DNA from: an uncultured Opitutia bacterium
GTDB lineage: Bacteria > Verrucomicrobiota > Verrucomicrobiia > Opitutales > UBA953
Assembly (NCBI GenBank): GCA_903840355.1
Contig: CAIMFJ010000003.1
Location: forward strand, 1 to 64,000
Direction: 5' to 3'
DNA length: 64,000 nucleotides
Below are positions 44,867 to 53,549 of this stretch, one piece after another. A model generated the notes under the pieces. It saw nothing but the letters and a program-made list of their open reading frames with translations, ran no database searches and was not told the DNA's origin. The first letter of the stretch is position 1. The number at the start of each line of letters is the position of its first letter. Both the position numbers and the translations under genes were made by a program.

Positions 44867-45721
44867 ATGAAAAAAAAGCCCTGTATCCTAACTTTTGGAG
44901 AAGTCTTGTGGGATTTATTACCCGCGGGTCCGCGCTTGGGCGGGGCCCCTGCCAATGTCGCAATGCAAGCGGTACGTCAGGGGGCTGAGGCTTTATTATA
45001 CAGTGCGGTAGGGGTGGACGAGCGTGGTCAACAAGCCTTGGAGATTTTAAATCAACGAGGAGTGAATACTCAATTGATGCAAAAAATTCCAGCTACAGCG
45101 ACGGGCACGGTGGGGGTGACTTTAGATGCGGCGGGTAAACCCACCTTTGTGATTCATCCCCATGCGGCTTGGGATCAAGTGACTTGGTCTGAGCAGCTTG
45201 AAACCTGGTTGCCCCAACTGGACATGGTTTATTTTGGAACCTTAGGACAGCGTGGTGGACAGTCACGGGCCAGTTTGCAGCGACTGTTGAAGCAAGCCCA
45301 AGCGCAGGGTATTACCCAAGTGGTCGATATTAATTTAAGAGCCCCTTTTTATGACACTGGTTTAATTCGTGAATCTATTGCCGCAGCCAATATTTTAAAA
45401 CTCAGCGACGATGAGTTAGCAGAAGTCGCCCAAGCGTATGGTTTGACGGTGCAGCCTCAGGTAGTCGAAACGCTGCAGGCGCTCCGTCACATAACAGGGT
45501 TGCAACTGGTAGTCCTTACCTGTGGAGCCAAGGGAGCGATTGCGGTTTCGGCGACGGAGGTGGTGGATCAACCAGGTATTCCTGTCAAAGTAGTGAATAC
45601 CGTGGGGGCTGGTGATGCCTTTACCGCGTGTTTGATGGTGGGTCTCTTAAGTCATCACCCCTTAACTCAAATCATGAAACACGCCTGTACCGTGTCGGCG
45701 CAAGTTTGCACCCAGGCTTAA
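44867..45721 (+). CDS. Fructokinase (PfkB/ribokinase family)
   Basis: The 284-residue kinase probably converts fructose to fructose 6-phosphate. N-terminal motif ILTFGEVLWDLLPAGPRLGGAPANVAMQ is the PfkB substrate-binding region, and NTVGAGDAFTACLMVG near the C-terminus holds the catalytic aspartate. The length is close to the family range (about 300). It lies 7 bases after the transporter stop, and its own TAA stop is immediately followed by the start of the GH32 gene. Together the three genes make a sucrose or fructan use operon, in which fructose released by GH32 is phosphorylated here. Confidence 0.95.
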   Translation: MKKKPCILTFGEVLWDLLPAGPRLGGAPANVAMQAVRQGAEALLYSAVGVDERGQQALEILNQRGVNTQLMQKIPATATGTVGVTLDAAGKPTFVIHPHAAWDQVTWSEQLETWLPQLDMVYFGTLGQRGGQSRASLQRLLKQAQAQGITQVVDINLRAPFYDTGLIRESIAAANILKLSDDELAEVAQAYGLTVQPQVVETLQALRHITGLQLVVLTCGAKGAIAVSATEVVDQPGIPVKVVNTVGAGDAFTACLMVGLLSHHPLTQIMKHACTVSAQVCTQA

Positions 45722-47869
45722 ATGAAAAAGACCTTCCTGATTGGTTGGATGGCAATCTTGGGGATGGGACTCAGGGCCGACCCGATAGTCATCGCTGATT
45801 TTGAAGGTTCTGACTACGGTGCCTGGCAAGTTACGGGTACTGCTTTTGGACACGGGCCTGCACAAGGTACGTTGCCTGGCCAAATGCACGTGGGCGGCTT
45901 TAAAGGTGCGGGCTTGGTAAATTCCTACGTTGGGGGCGATGATGCCGTGGGTACATTGACTTCGCCTCCCTTTAAAATCGAACGCCGATTTCTGAATTTT
46001 TTAATTGGGGGTGGAGGTTGGGAGGGGCGCACTTGCATGAACCTGTTAGTCGCCGGGAAAATCGTGTGCACGGCAACAGGACCGAATACGAAGCCTGGTG
46101 GCAGTGAAACGTTGGAACCAGCGAGTTGGGATGTCAGTGCTTGGTTGGGACAAGAGGCGCAGTTGGTCATTGTCGACCAAGCGAAGGGTGGGTGGGGGCA
46201 TATTTTAGTCGATCAAGTAGAACTCGATGACAAGCCTATCGCCTCGGTGGTGCCCCTAGTTACTTTACAAAAGGAATTAGAGGTTAATCAGACACATCTT
46301 CTCATTCCGATTGCTAATGAAGTGAGAGGCAAAAATGCCCAACTTCTGAGTTTAAAACAGGACGGTCATTTGCTGCAAACTTTGCAGGTAACTTTACCTT
46401 TACCTAATCAGCCTTATTGGTGGGCCGCTTACCCCTTGGGGGCTTTTGAGGTGAGCGGCAAAAAATTGCAAATCGCCTTAGCGGACGGGGCTAAAGTGAC
46501 TGCCCTGTTGCAGGATGCTTTTGCCCAAATTCATCTTGGAGCCGAGCGTGAGGCATTGCGCACGGATGATTACACCCAGCCATACCGTAATCAATTGCAT
46601 GCCTCGAGTCGGCATGGCTGGAATAACGACCCCAATGGGATGGTGTACGCGCAGGGGAAGTATCACTTATATTATCAATACAACCCAGTCGGAATTTTCT
46701 GGGGCAATATGCATTGGGGGCATTTAGAAAGTCAGGATTTGGTGCACTGGGAGGAACAACCCATCGCCCTCTTCCAAAAGACGGTTCGCGATATGGCGTT
46801 TTCAGGTGGAGGTTTTGTCGATGAAGCTGGTACGGCGGGGTTGGGGAAGGGGCTCCAGTGTGCGACCTTTACCAGCACTGGTCGTGGCGAATGTGTTGTT
46901 TACAGTTTAGACCAAGGAAAGACGTTTAAAGAGTTGCCGGAAAATCCAGTGGTCAAACACCAAGGGCGCGATCCGCGGGTTTTTTGGTATGAACCCAAGC
47001 AACAATGGGTGATGGCCGTTTATGCCGAAGATACGTGGGATGGTTCACGTTTAACGCCGACGCCACAGACTAAGGCAGAGCAACGCCATATCGCCTTTTA
47101 TACCTCGAAGGATTTACATCATTGGGAATGGACCGGAGCGTTTACTGATGCCGACCGTGGAGCGGTGTATGAATGCCCAGAGATATTTCCGTTAACCGTC
47201 GTCGGTAGGCCTGAACAACAGCGGTGGATTCTCCTCGCGGCATCGAATCGCTATTTCATTGGTCAATTTGATGGGCAAACTTTTCAGCGAGAAAGTGGGC
47301 CGTGGGGGACAACGCACGGGGCCTTTTATGCGGCACAGACCTTTAGTCAGGCTCCGGACGGACGCCGGATAGAAATCGGCTGGTTGCGGACAGGGAGTTA
47401 CGAAAAAATTTTCCCGAACCAATGCAGTAATCAAGGTTTCACCCTAGCCCATGAATTAACGTTGCATGAAACCGCGCAAGGACTGCGCTTATTTTATAAT
47501 CCTGTAAAAGAACTCACGATGCTGCGGGAAAAAACTTTAGTCCAAGCGGAGCATTTAAGTGGCGCGGAGGCTCAACGTTTGCTGCAGGTTTGTCAGGGGC
47601 AGCTCTGTGAAGTGGAGGTGACTTTGAGTCAGTTTGCTAAAGTTAAAATGCAATTAAATGGAATTGAGGCTTCTTTTACGGGGCAGCAGGTCCAAATTTT
47701 TACGGATCGCACCGTGAATGAAGTCTATGCCGAAGCAGGTGCCTCTTATGAAATTTATAAACGACCTGCCCAGGATTTTAACCTTACTCTGACGCAGTGG
47801 GAGTTGCCTCCAGCAGTCCAGGTTACCTCCTTGAAAGTCTACCGTTTGCGTTCGATTTGGGGGCCTTAA
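45722..47869 (+). CDS. Secreted GH32 beta-fructosidase (levanase/invertase) with N-terminal beta-sandwich domain
   Basis: The 715-residue enzyme cuts beta-fructoside bonds in sucrose, levan or inulin. A signal peptide spans about residues 1-20. An N-terminal domain of about 280 residues (FEGSDYGAWQVTGTAFG, FLNFLIGGGGW) is a beta-sandwich of the kind seen in levanases. The five-bladed propeller starts near residue 300 with the nucleophile in WNNDPNGMVY, then RDPRVFWY and the acid/base in YECPEIF. A C-terminal beta-sandwich domain follows. It starts immediately after the fructokinase stop codon, so translation is coupled. The extra N-terminal domain hints at levan rather than sucrose, but the substrate is not settled. 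Confidence 0.95.
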   Translation: MKKTFLIGWMAILGMGLRADPIVIADFEGSDYGAWQVTGTAFGHGPAQGTLPGQMHVGGFKGAGLVNSYVGGDDAVGTLTSPPFKIERRFLNFLIGGGGWEGRTCMNLLVAGKIVCTATGPNTKPGGSETLEPASWDVSAWLGQEAQLVIVDQAKGGWGHILVDQVELDDKPIASVVPLVTLQKELEVNQTHLLIPIANEVRGKNAQLLSLKQDGHLLQTLQVTLPLPNQPYWWAAYPLGAFEVSGKKLQIALADGAKVTALLQDAFAQIHLGAEREALRTDDYTQPYRNQLHASSRHGWNNDPNGMVYAQGKYHLYYQYNPVGIFWGNMHWGHLESQDLVHWEEQPIALFQKTVRDMAFSGGGFVDEAGTAGLGKGLQCATFTSTGRGECVVYSLDQGKTFKELPENPVVKHQGRDPRVFWYEPKQQWVMAVYAEDTWDGSRLTPTPQTKAEQRHIAFYTSKDLHHWEWTGAFTDADRGAVYECPEIFPLTVVGRPEQQRWILLAASNRYFIGQFDGQTFQRESGPWGTTHGAFYAAQTFSQAPDGRRIEIGWLRTGSYEKIFPNQCSNQGFTLAHELTLHETAQGLRLFYNPVKELTMLREKTLVQAEHLSGAEAQRLLQVCQGQLCEVEVTLSQFAKVKMQLNGIEASFTGQQVQIFTDRTVNEVYAEAGASYEIYKRPAQDFNLTLTQWELPPAVQVTSLKVYRLRSIWGP

Positions 47870-47928
47870 GCCTGCGAGGTTGTCATCTCTAGGATTGAAG
47901 GTTAGGTCACTGATCTTAACTTAACCGC

Positions 47929-49464
47929 ATGATGCGACGCCTCTGGATTGTGCTCTGGTGCTGTTTTTCTTTAGTAAAAGCTGAGCGTCCGAATATTGTA
48001 ATTATTTTGGCTGACGACCAAGGTTATGGCGATTTTGCCGCTAACAATCCGCAAAGTAAAATTCCTACGCCCCATTTAGATGCCTTAGCTCAGACGGGTT
48101 TGCGCTTTACCGATGGTCACACCACGTCGGGCGTTTGCACGCCTTCTCGTTATAGTTTATTAACAGGTCGTTATCATTGGCGCACGCGGTTGCAATCCGG
48201 CGTCTTGGGCGGCTTTTCACCGCCTTTAATTGCCAAAAATCGACTCACCCTGGCGGGTTTACTGCAACAAGAAGGTTATGCGACCGCTTGTTTTGGCAAA
48301 TGGCATCTCGGCTTGGGTTGGCCGTTACGTCAAGGTGGAGTGGCGGATGATGGCGGTGATTATACCAATGAATTTAAAAAAGCGGCACTCATTGATTATG
48401 AGCAAGACCTTCGCGATTCCCCTTTAGACCACGGCTTTGATCATTTCTTTGGGATTAGTGCCTCCTTAGATATGCCTCCCTTTGTGTGGATTAAGGATCG
48501 GCGGGTGACGGAGATTCCTTCGGCCACGAAGACCTGGTTACGCACCGGCCCAGCTGGACCAAAATTTGAGGCCGTGGATGTTTTGCCTTCGGTGATTGAT
48601 CACGCGATAGAGTTTGTGACTTCGCAGACCCAACAACATCCTGAAAAACCCTTCTTTGCTTATGTGGCTTTGAATGCACCGCATACGCCTATTGTCCCCA
48701 CTAAGGAGTTCCAAGGGACCAGCGGTATTAACCCTTATGCCGATTTTGTCCGACAGTTAGATGCCGATGTCGGTCGTTTACTTCAATCGCTTCAAGACCA
48801 AGGTCTGCGTGAAAAGACATTAGTAATTTTTACCTCCGACAATGGCTGTTCTCCGATGGCAGGTATGACGGTTTTAAAACAGGCTGGGCATGAGCCCAGT
48901 TACATCTATCGAGGTCATAAGGCTGATGTTTTTGAAGGCGGTCATCGGGTTCCCTTGGTGGTCAGTTGGCCAGGTAAGATTAAGCCTGGAGTCTCGCCGG
49001 CTTTAGTATGCCAAGTCGATTTCATGGCAACGTTGGCCGAGTTAACCCAAAGCCCGTTACCTGCGAAGATGGCGGAAGATAGTGAAAGTTTTCTGGCTGT
49101 ATTACGGGGGAAGCAAACGTCAGCACGGCAGTACCTTATCAGCCAATCCATCCAAGGCTATTTTGCCATTCGGGACGGTGCCTGGAAATTAATTATCGGA
49201 GGAGGGTCGGGAGGGTGGAGCGATCCCAAGCCTGGCAGCAAAGAAGAAAAGGCACTACCCGTGGTACAACTTTATAATTTAGCACAAGACCCGGGAGAGA
49301 AAGAAAACCTCCAAGACCGGTATCCTGAGCGCGTGCAGCAGATGAAAGCACTCTTAGAAAAGATGGTCGTAGAGGGCCGATCGACCCCTGGCGAGCTTCT
49401 CAAGAATGATGTCCCCGTGCAGGTGGTGAAAAAACCTTCGAAGAAGAAACTCGAGGATCAGTAG
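47929..49464 (+). CDS. Secreted arylsulfatase (S1 family)
   Basis: A signal peptide (residues 1-18) precedes the sulfatase core. The formylglycine site is Cys70 in CTPSR within TSGVCTPSRYSLLTGR, with the second signature continuing through GRYHWR. Asp29 and Asp30 in LADDQGYG are metal ligands. GKWHLGLGW and FTSDNGCSP are further family motifs. The length of 511 residues is normal. The gene starts 59 bases after the GH32 stop on the same strand. It may share the operon's transcript or have its own promoter. Its target is a sulfated glycan that cannot be named. A maturing enzyme must be encoded outside the window. Confidence 0.93.
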   Translation: MMRRLWIVLWCCFSLVKAERPNIVIILADDQGYGDFAANNPQSKIPTPHLDALAQTGLRFTDGHTTSGVCTPSRYSLLTGRYHWRTRLQSGVLGGFSPPLIAKNRLTLAGLLQQEGYATACFGKWHLGLGWPLRQGGVADDGGDYTNEFKKAALIDYEQDLRDSPLDHGFDHFFGISASLDMPPFVWIKDRRVTEIPSATKTWLRTGPAGPKFEAVDVLPSVIDHAIEFVTSQTQQHPEKPFFAYVALNAPHTPIVPTKEFQGTSGINPYADFVRQLDADVGRLLQSLQDQGLREKTLVIFTSDNGCSPMAGMTVLKQAGHEPSYIYRGHKADVFEGGHRVPLVVSWPGKIKPGVSPALVCQVDFMATLAELTQSPLPAKMAEDSESFLAVLRGKQTSARQYLISQSIQGYFAIRDGAWKLIIGGGSGGWSDPKPGSKEEKALPVVQLYNLAQDPGEKENLQDRYPERVQQMKALLEKMVVEGRSTPGELLKNDVPVQVVKKPSKKKLEDQ

Positions 49465-49466
49465 TT

Positions 49467-50489
49467 TTAACGATTCCGTCGGTGGTTAGCCCACCATTGC
49501 CAAATGCGTTCCCGGCGCCGAGCGGAGATGCGCTCTTTAAAGTAGCGAAAGAGTCGATCAAATTGAAAATAGGGAAGGAGTTTATAGGCACTCTTCAGCC
49601 ATTCGGCCCATGGACGAACTCCTATAGTACAGTATTGCATCTCCCACTTGATGGCATCGTAGTGGGCACGTCGAAGTGCTTGGCGAGCTTCGCTTTTCGT
49701 AATGTATTGCGAATTTAGCGCGTGACTAATGTCACGTTCCCACTGGGGAGTCATTTGACTGTGGGCTTTCATCCATTTGATTAACCTGGCACGCGACTCA
49801 GGGGTCTCGAAATTATCATCAACGGAGTTTGAAAGGTTATCTTGGTGTTGGCGCCAGAGGATGAGGGGTGATTCGTTGTAATAAATTTTTCCTGTTAAAA
49901 GGGCTCTTACCCAAAAACAATTATCTTCACCGTGAGTGCCAGGTTGCATCGGGCCAAATTCATGGAACAAGTTGCGACGATAAGCCGCCGTGGCACCACA
50001 AATAGGACTATTGGCGTAGATGTCACGCGTACCAGCGGCGTAACTAAAAACTTTAGTGCGATGTCGCTTGGGAGGTGAACCGAGATGGTTTCCGCGCTCA
50101 TCAATTTTTTGGTAATTCGTGCAGACTAACTGAATTTCAGGTGACAGCTGAAAGGCTTCGACGATTTTAGTGATTCGTGACGGCAGTGAAATATCGTCGC
50201 CTCCGGCCATGACAAAAATATCACCTGAGGCGGCTTGCATGGCGGCATTAACATTCCTAACAAGTCCTAGGTTTTGAGTTTGGTAGATTTTTCGAACCGT
50301 AACGTCGGAACGTGAAGATTGGCGAAGGACGGTTTCGATCACTTCACGGGTGGAGTCCGGGGAGGCGTCATCGGCGATGATAAGTTCAAACCCTGCGTAA
50401 TCTTGAACCAAGATGGAGCGTAGCGCCTCTTCGATAAACTTAGCATGTTTATAGGTGATGAGGAGAACGCTGATGCGCGGTGACGGCAT
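49467..50489 (-). CDS. Glycosyltransferase family 2
   Basis: The 340-residue protein has the GT-A start ISVLLITYKHAKFIEEALRSILVQDYAGFELIIADDASPDS and the metal/nucleotide-sugar site around VMAGGDDISLP, then a helix-rich C-terminal half. It transfers a sugar from an activated donor, probably to a lipid- or protein-linked glycan in the cell envelope. No membrane segment is clear. It is convergent with the sulfatase (2 bases between stops), so the two genes are not cotranscribed. The 261 bases upstream are AT-rich and carry its promoter. The acceptor is unknown. Confidence 0.9.
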   Translation of the reverse strand: MPSPRISVLLITYKHAKFIEEALRSILVQDYAGFELIIADDASPDSTREVIETVLRQSSRSDVTVRKIYQTQNLGLVRNVNAAMQAASGDIFVMAGGDDISLPSRITKIVEAFQLSPEIQLVCTNYQKIDERGNHLGSPPKRHRTKVFSYAAGTRDIYANSPICGATAAYRRNLFHEFGPMQPGTHGEDNCFWVRALLTGKIYYNESPLILWRQHQDNLSNSVDDNFETPESRARLIKWMKAHSQMTPQWERDISHALNSQYITKSEARQALRRAHYDAIKWEMQYCTIGVRPWAEWLKSAYKLLPYFQFDRLFRYFKERISARRRERIWQWWANHRRNR

Positions 50490-50651
50490 GGGAGTAGGTT
50501 GAGCGTGTGAGCCCTTCTTGTCGCACGGTGAGGGTCGGCGTTGTTCCTGCGAGTCTAATGAGACCCGCTAGGAGATATTTTAGGAATATTTAACCATAGG
50601 TTTTCAGACTTTTTGAATAAGTTTAATTGGTATTTAGCCGTGCAATAAGTA

Positions 50652-50667
50652 TGCTTAAAATTAAGCA
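50652..50667. promoter_or_regulatory. Inverted repeat in the gap between glycosyltransferase and dehydrogenase
   Basis: TGCTTAAAATTAAGCA has 7-base arms (TGCTTAA/TTAAGCA) around two A. It lies 163 bases upstream of the glycosyltransferase start and 84 bases beyond the dehydrogenase stop. No T-run follows on either strand, so it is not a good terminator. TGCTTAAAAT occurs again just before the DUF1501 gene (about 53531). It could be an operator, but that is only a possibility. Confidence 0.3.
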
Positions 50668-50750
50668 AATAGCTTCAAAGTACATTTCTGGAAGGGAAAT
50701 GAACCCAGGTTTAAGCCTAGAACTACCCCCGTTATGGCCGACCGAGAGTT

Positions 50751-51806
50751 TTAGACCGACTTTAGGGAAGCCATGTCGATCACAAAGCGGTAGCGGACGT
50801 CCTGTTTGATTAAACGTTCCCAGGCTTCGTTGATCTTTTGCATCGGGATGAGTTCGATGTCGCAGACGATATTATGCTGTGCGCAGAAATCTAACATCTC
50901 TTGAGTTTCAGCGATACCTCCGATGCCAGAACCCGTGAATTTGCGACGTGGCATTAAGAGACTAAAAGCCGCGACAGGCAGTGGGTGTTCAGGAGCTCCC
51001 ACGAGGGTCATCGTACCGTCCAATTTAAGGAGGTTGAGGTAAAGGTTGACGTCGTGTTGAGCCGAGACGCAGTCCAAGATGAAATCGAAGGAACGGTAGT
51101 GTTTCATGACTTCTTCTTGGTTAGTGGACACGACGACCTCGTGTGCACCGAGGCGGAGGCCATCAGCGACCTTAGAAGGTGAGGTCGTGAAAAGGACTAC
51201 GTGAGCCCCAAAGGCTTTGGCGAATTTCACGCCCATGTGACCGAGGCCACCGAGACCAACAATGCCGACTTTTTGACCTGGGCCTACTTTCCAGTGGCGC
51301 ATGGGGGAGTAGGTCGTGATGCCCGCGCAGAGCAGGGGGGCGGTGGCTGCGAGGTCGAGATTCTTGGGTACACGGAGGACGTAGGATTCATCCACCACGA
51401 TGTGCGTCGAGTAGCCACCGAAAGTGTGACCGCCCAGATGTTTATCGGCACTATTATAGGTAAAAGTAGGCCAAGAGTCGCAGTATTGTTCGAGCCCGGA
51501 TTTACAACTTGGGCAGGTACGACAGGAATCAACCATGCAACCTACAGCGCTCAGATCACCGACTTTAAATTTTGTGACTTGGGAGCCTACTTTGGTGACG
51601 CGACCTACAATCTCGTGGCCCGGTACGCAGGGATAAACCGTATTGTGCCATTCGTTGCGCGCTTGGTGGATGTCGGAGTGACAGACCCCGCAATAGAGAA
51701 TTTCAATTTCAATGTCCTTTTCTTTGGGATCACGGCGAAGGATCCCCATCGGGGCGAGGGCAGAGGTGGCAGCGGAGGAACCGAAGGCTTTGGCAGGGGT
51801 GGTCAT
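50751..51806 (-). CDS. Zinc-dependent alcohol dehydrogenase (cinnamyl-alcohol type)
   Basis: The 351-residue enzyme interconverts alcohols and aldehydes with NAD(P)H. The catalytic zinc site has Cys in LYCGVCHSDIH and His in VPGHEIVGRV. The structural zinc site is CMVDSCRTCPSCKSGLEQYC. The nucleotide-binding fold has VGIVGLGGLGHMGVKFAKAFGA. The pattern is that of the YahK/cinnamyl-alcohol dehydrogenase group, which acts on aromatic and short aldehydes. It is monocistronic, with an ArsR-type remnant downstream of the next gene and no nearby regulator. Confidence 0.94.
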   Translation of the reverse strand: MTTPAKAFGSSAATSALAPMGILRRDPKEKDIEIEILYCGVCHSDIHQARNEWHNTVYPCVPGHEIVGRVTKVGSQVTKFKVGDLSAVGCMVDSCRTCPSCKSGLEQYCDSWPTFTYNSADKHLGGHTFGGYSTHIVVDESYVLRVPKNLDLAATAPLLCAGITTYSPMRHWKVGPGQKVGIVGLGGLGHMGVKFAKAFGAHVVLFTTSPSKVADGLRLGAHEVVVSTNQEEVMKHYRSFDFILDCVSAQHDVNLYLNLLKLDGTMTLVGAPEHPLPVAAFSLLMPRRKFTGSGIGGIAETQEMLDFCAQHNIVCDIELIPMQKINEAWERLIKQDVRYRFVIDMASLKSV

Positions 51807-51921
51807 AAATGTAAGTATAAATGGAGAAGTTAGACCCTTAGGATTAGAACCCTTTGACTAAAAATCAAATAACCAACCCAGATTTTACGCCCGCAGCCTC
51901 ATTTTACCAGAATGAGACCTT

Positions 51922-52069
51922 TTATCCACGTAGCGATTTCATTTCGGCAGCTGCTTTATCGACCAAGCTGGTACAAACTATCTCGCAAAGTTGGAAAATA
52001 GAAGAGTCGGCAATTTCGTAAAACACTTGGAGGCCTTGCCGACGGCGCCTCCAGGTGTCGGCGTAAGCC
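51922..52069 (-). pseudogene. Remnant of an ArsR-family transcriptional regulator (C-terminal part)
   Basis: Just downstream of the peptidase gene on its strand a frame reads AYADTWRRRRQGLQVFYEIADSS, then IFQLCEIVCTSLVDKAAAEM, ending KSLRG before a TAA. The wing (RRRQGLQVFYEIAD) and the following L-C-E-I-V-C helix match the C-terminal half of an ArsR winged-helix repressor. The first half, with the recognition helix, is missing and a stop lies just upstream, so this is a decayed fragment. It resembles the HxlR remnant at 2629: in each case only the C-terminal part of a winged-helix regulator abuts the end of an intact gene. Confidence 0.6.
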
Positions 52070-53368
52070 TTAGTTAGGTGTCATGACGAAGATACCAAAC
52101 GTTTCCGCCCAAGCATCGGCCAGTTTCATACGCTTAAGTTCGTGGCCTGCCCCCCAGGAGTCGGTGTAGAGAATCTCACTGGTTTTAGTATTATAACCGA
52201 TAATGAGGCGGATATGACCGCCGTGGGCTTGGGGAATGTCGGGCTCAGGGATGATGCCTAATTGCACGCACCAGATGACCGGGCTAGCCCGATCGATGGA
52301 TTCCCGCACTGCGTGGTCGAGTTTATTAATCCCTGTTTTGTCCGCCTCACGCACTTCCGTTAGTTGCTTGGCGTTCAAGGTGTCGATGGCCTCATAGAAC
52401 ATGTACGGAGATTGTTGTAATTGGGTCGGAATGGGGGTGCCATTTTTCTTTTTACCCGCTCGGGTGTAATCCTGAATGATTTGCATGATGAGCCTTTCAT
52501 CCACGCTCGAAAGATAGGTTTGAAAGCGAAGGCCAAAGCGCGTGGCCACGCGTTTCATTTGTTGTTCAAATTTTTGGCCACTCGTACCGCTATCCGTTTG
52601 GCAAGCTTGGGCTAATTCGTGTTCGTCAACTTCTTTGCCAAAGTAGCGCAGCACACGTTCCCCAGTCGCCACGGCACAGTAGCCTTTTTGACCTTGGTCG
52701 ACCATTGGTACGGTTGTAATCCACTTATCGCCTTCAGGAGTAGTACGGAGTTGTTCGGCGGCTACCCATTTAGTTTTTTTCACGGAGCCCGGGCTGTTCT
52801 TGGAAATAGCACTGGCGATGACGCGAATGAATTCGGCCCGATAGGACTGCTTTTGAGCCGCATTGGCACGCGTGCTGCTCCACTCAAGTCGAACTTGTCC
52901 TGCTGGGCATTTCCAGGAAAGGGCTTTGGCGCGAACCACAACGGAGGCAGCGTTAGCGGGAGTCGTCGGGTTACCATAGGATTTGGTAAGAGCTTTGGTG
53001 ATTTTATCTACCATCCCGGTGAAGGCTTCTTCACTAATTTCGCCGTTATCACCCACGGAGTAAATAATCAGGGCTAATTCATTGCCAGTTTCATTGAAAC
53101 GGATGACCGATTCGACGAGTGACATGCCCTCAAACGTCGGTGCCATATCTTTAGGGTAACGTTTGGCGTCAACACGTGCGGAGTCTTTGGTGTCGGAGGT
53201 GAAAATAAAACGATTATTTTTACCTACAAATTCTTCCGCTTTGGTGGAGGTTAAGTTTTCATCGTTAAGAAAACTCTCAAACTCACTTGATCCGGTAAAG
53301 TTTGGTAGAACTCGAGTGGCCGCACATAAGCAAGTCGTGGCGAAGAGAAGGGCAAGGAGCCGACGCAT
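52070..53368 (-). CDS. Secreted C39-like cysteine peptidase
   Basis: The 432-residue protein has a signal peptide (RRLLALLFATTCLCAA). The first half is of unknown fold, with several beta strands (NRFIFTSDTKDSARVDAKRY). The C-terminal half is a papain-like C39 domain: VPMVDQGQKGYCAVATGERVLRYFG contains the catalytic Cys, and GGHIRLIIGYNTKTSEILYTDSWG contains the His and the Asp. Such domains cut peptides, often at double-glycine sites. No transporter gene is adjacent, so a bacteriocin export role is not supported, and a general periplasmic or extracellular protease is more likely. It stands alone with an AT-rich upstream region. Confidence 0.82.
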   Translation of the reverse strand: MRRLLALLFATTCLCAATRVLPNFTGSSEFESFLNDENLTSTKAEEFVGKNNRFIFTSDTKDSARVDAKRYPKDMAPTFEGMSLVESVIRFNETGNELALIIYSVGDNGEISEEAFTGMVDKITKALTKSYGNPTTPANAASVVVRAKALSWKCPAGQVRLEWSSTRANAAQKQSYRAEFIRVIASAISKNSPGSVKKTKWVAAEQLRTTPEGDKWITTVPMVDQGQKGYCAVATGERVLRYFGKEVDEHELAQACQTDSGTSGQKFEQQMKRVATRFGLRFQTYLSSVDERLIMQIIQDYTRAGKKKNGTPIPTQLQQSPYMFYEAIDTLNAKQLTEVREADKTGINKLDHAVRESIDRASPVIWCVQLGIIPEPDIPQAHGGHIRLIIGYNTKTSEILYTDSWGAGHELKRMKLADAWAETFGIFVMTPN

Positions 53369-53549
53369 GTTCTTTCTTATGTCCTTAAATTATGGTTTAT
53401 TAAAGACCAAAGCCCTTTTAAAACTAAGATGCTGACTAAAAGTTTCTTTGGTAGAAACTAAGATAAATACCAAAAAAGCGGCTTTTATATCGAATTAGAG
53501 CCCAAAAACTAAGTTGAAAGCGGTGGGTTATGCTTAAAATCGATAGTTA
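53369..53549. promoter_or_regulatory. Divergent promoter region for peptidase and DUF1501 genes
   Basis: This AT-rich gap of 181 bases separates two divergent genes and should hold both promoters. Near the DUF1501 start the stretch TATGCTTAAAAT (about 53529-53540) could serve as a -10 element, and TTGAAA at about 53514-53519 as a -35, though the spacing is short. No repeat hairpins are here. Confidence 0.35.

Noticed and set aside
52028-52053. A terminator hairpin (TGGAGGC/GCCTCCA) after the peptidase gene
   Set aside because: It overlaps the coding text of the ArsR remnant and is followed by only a weak T-run, so it is more likely chance within old coding sequence.
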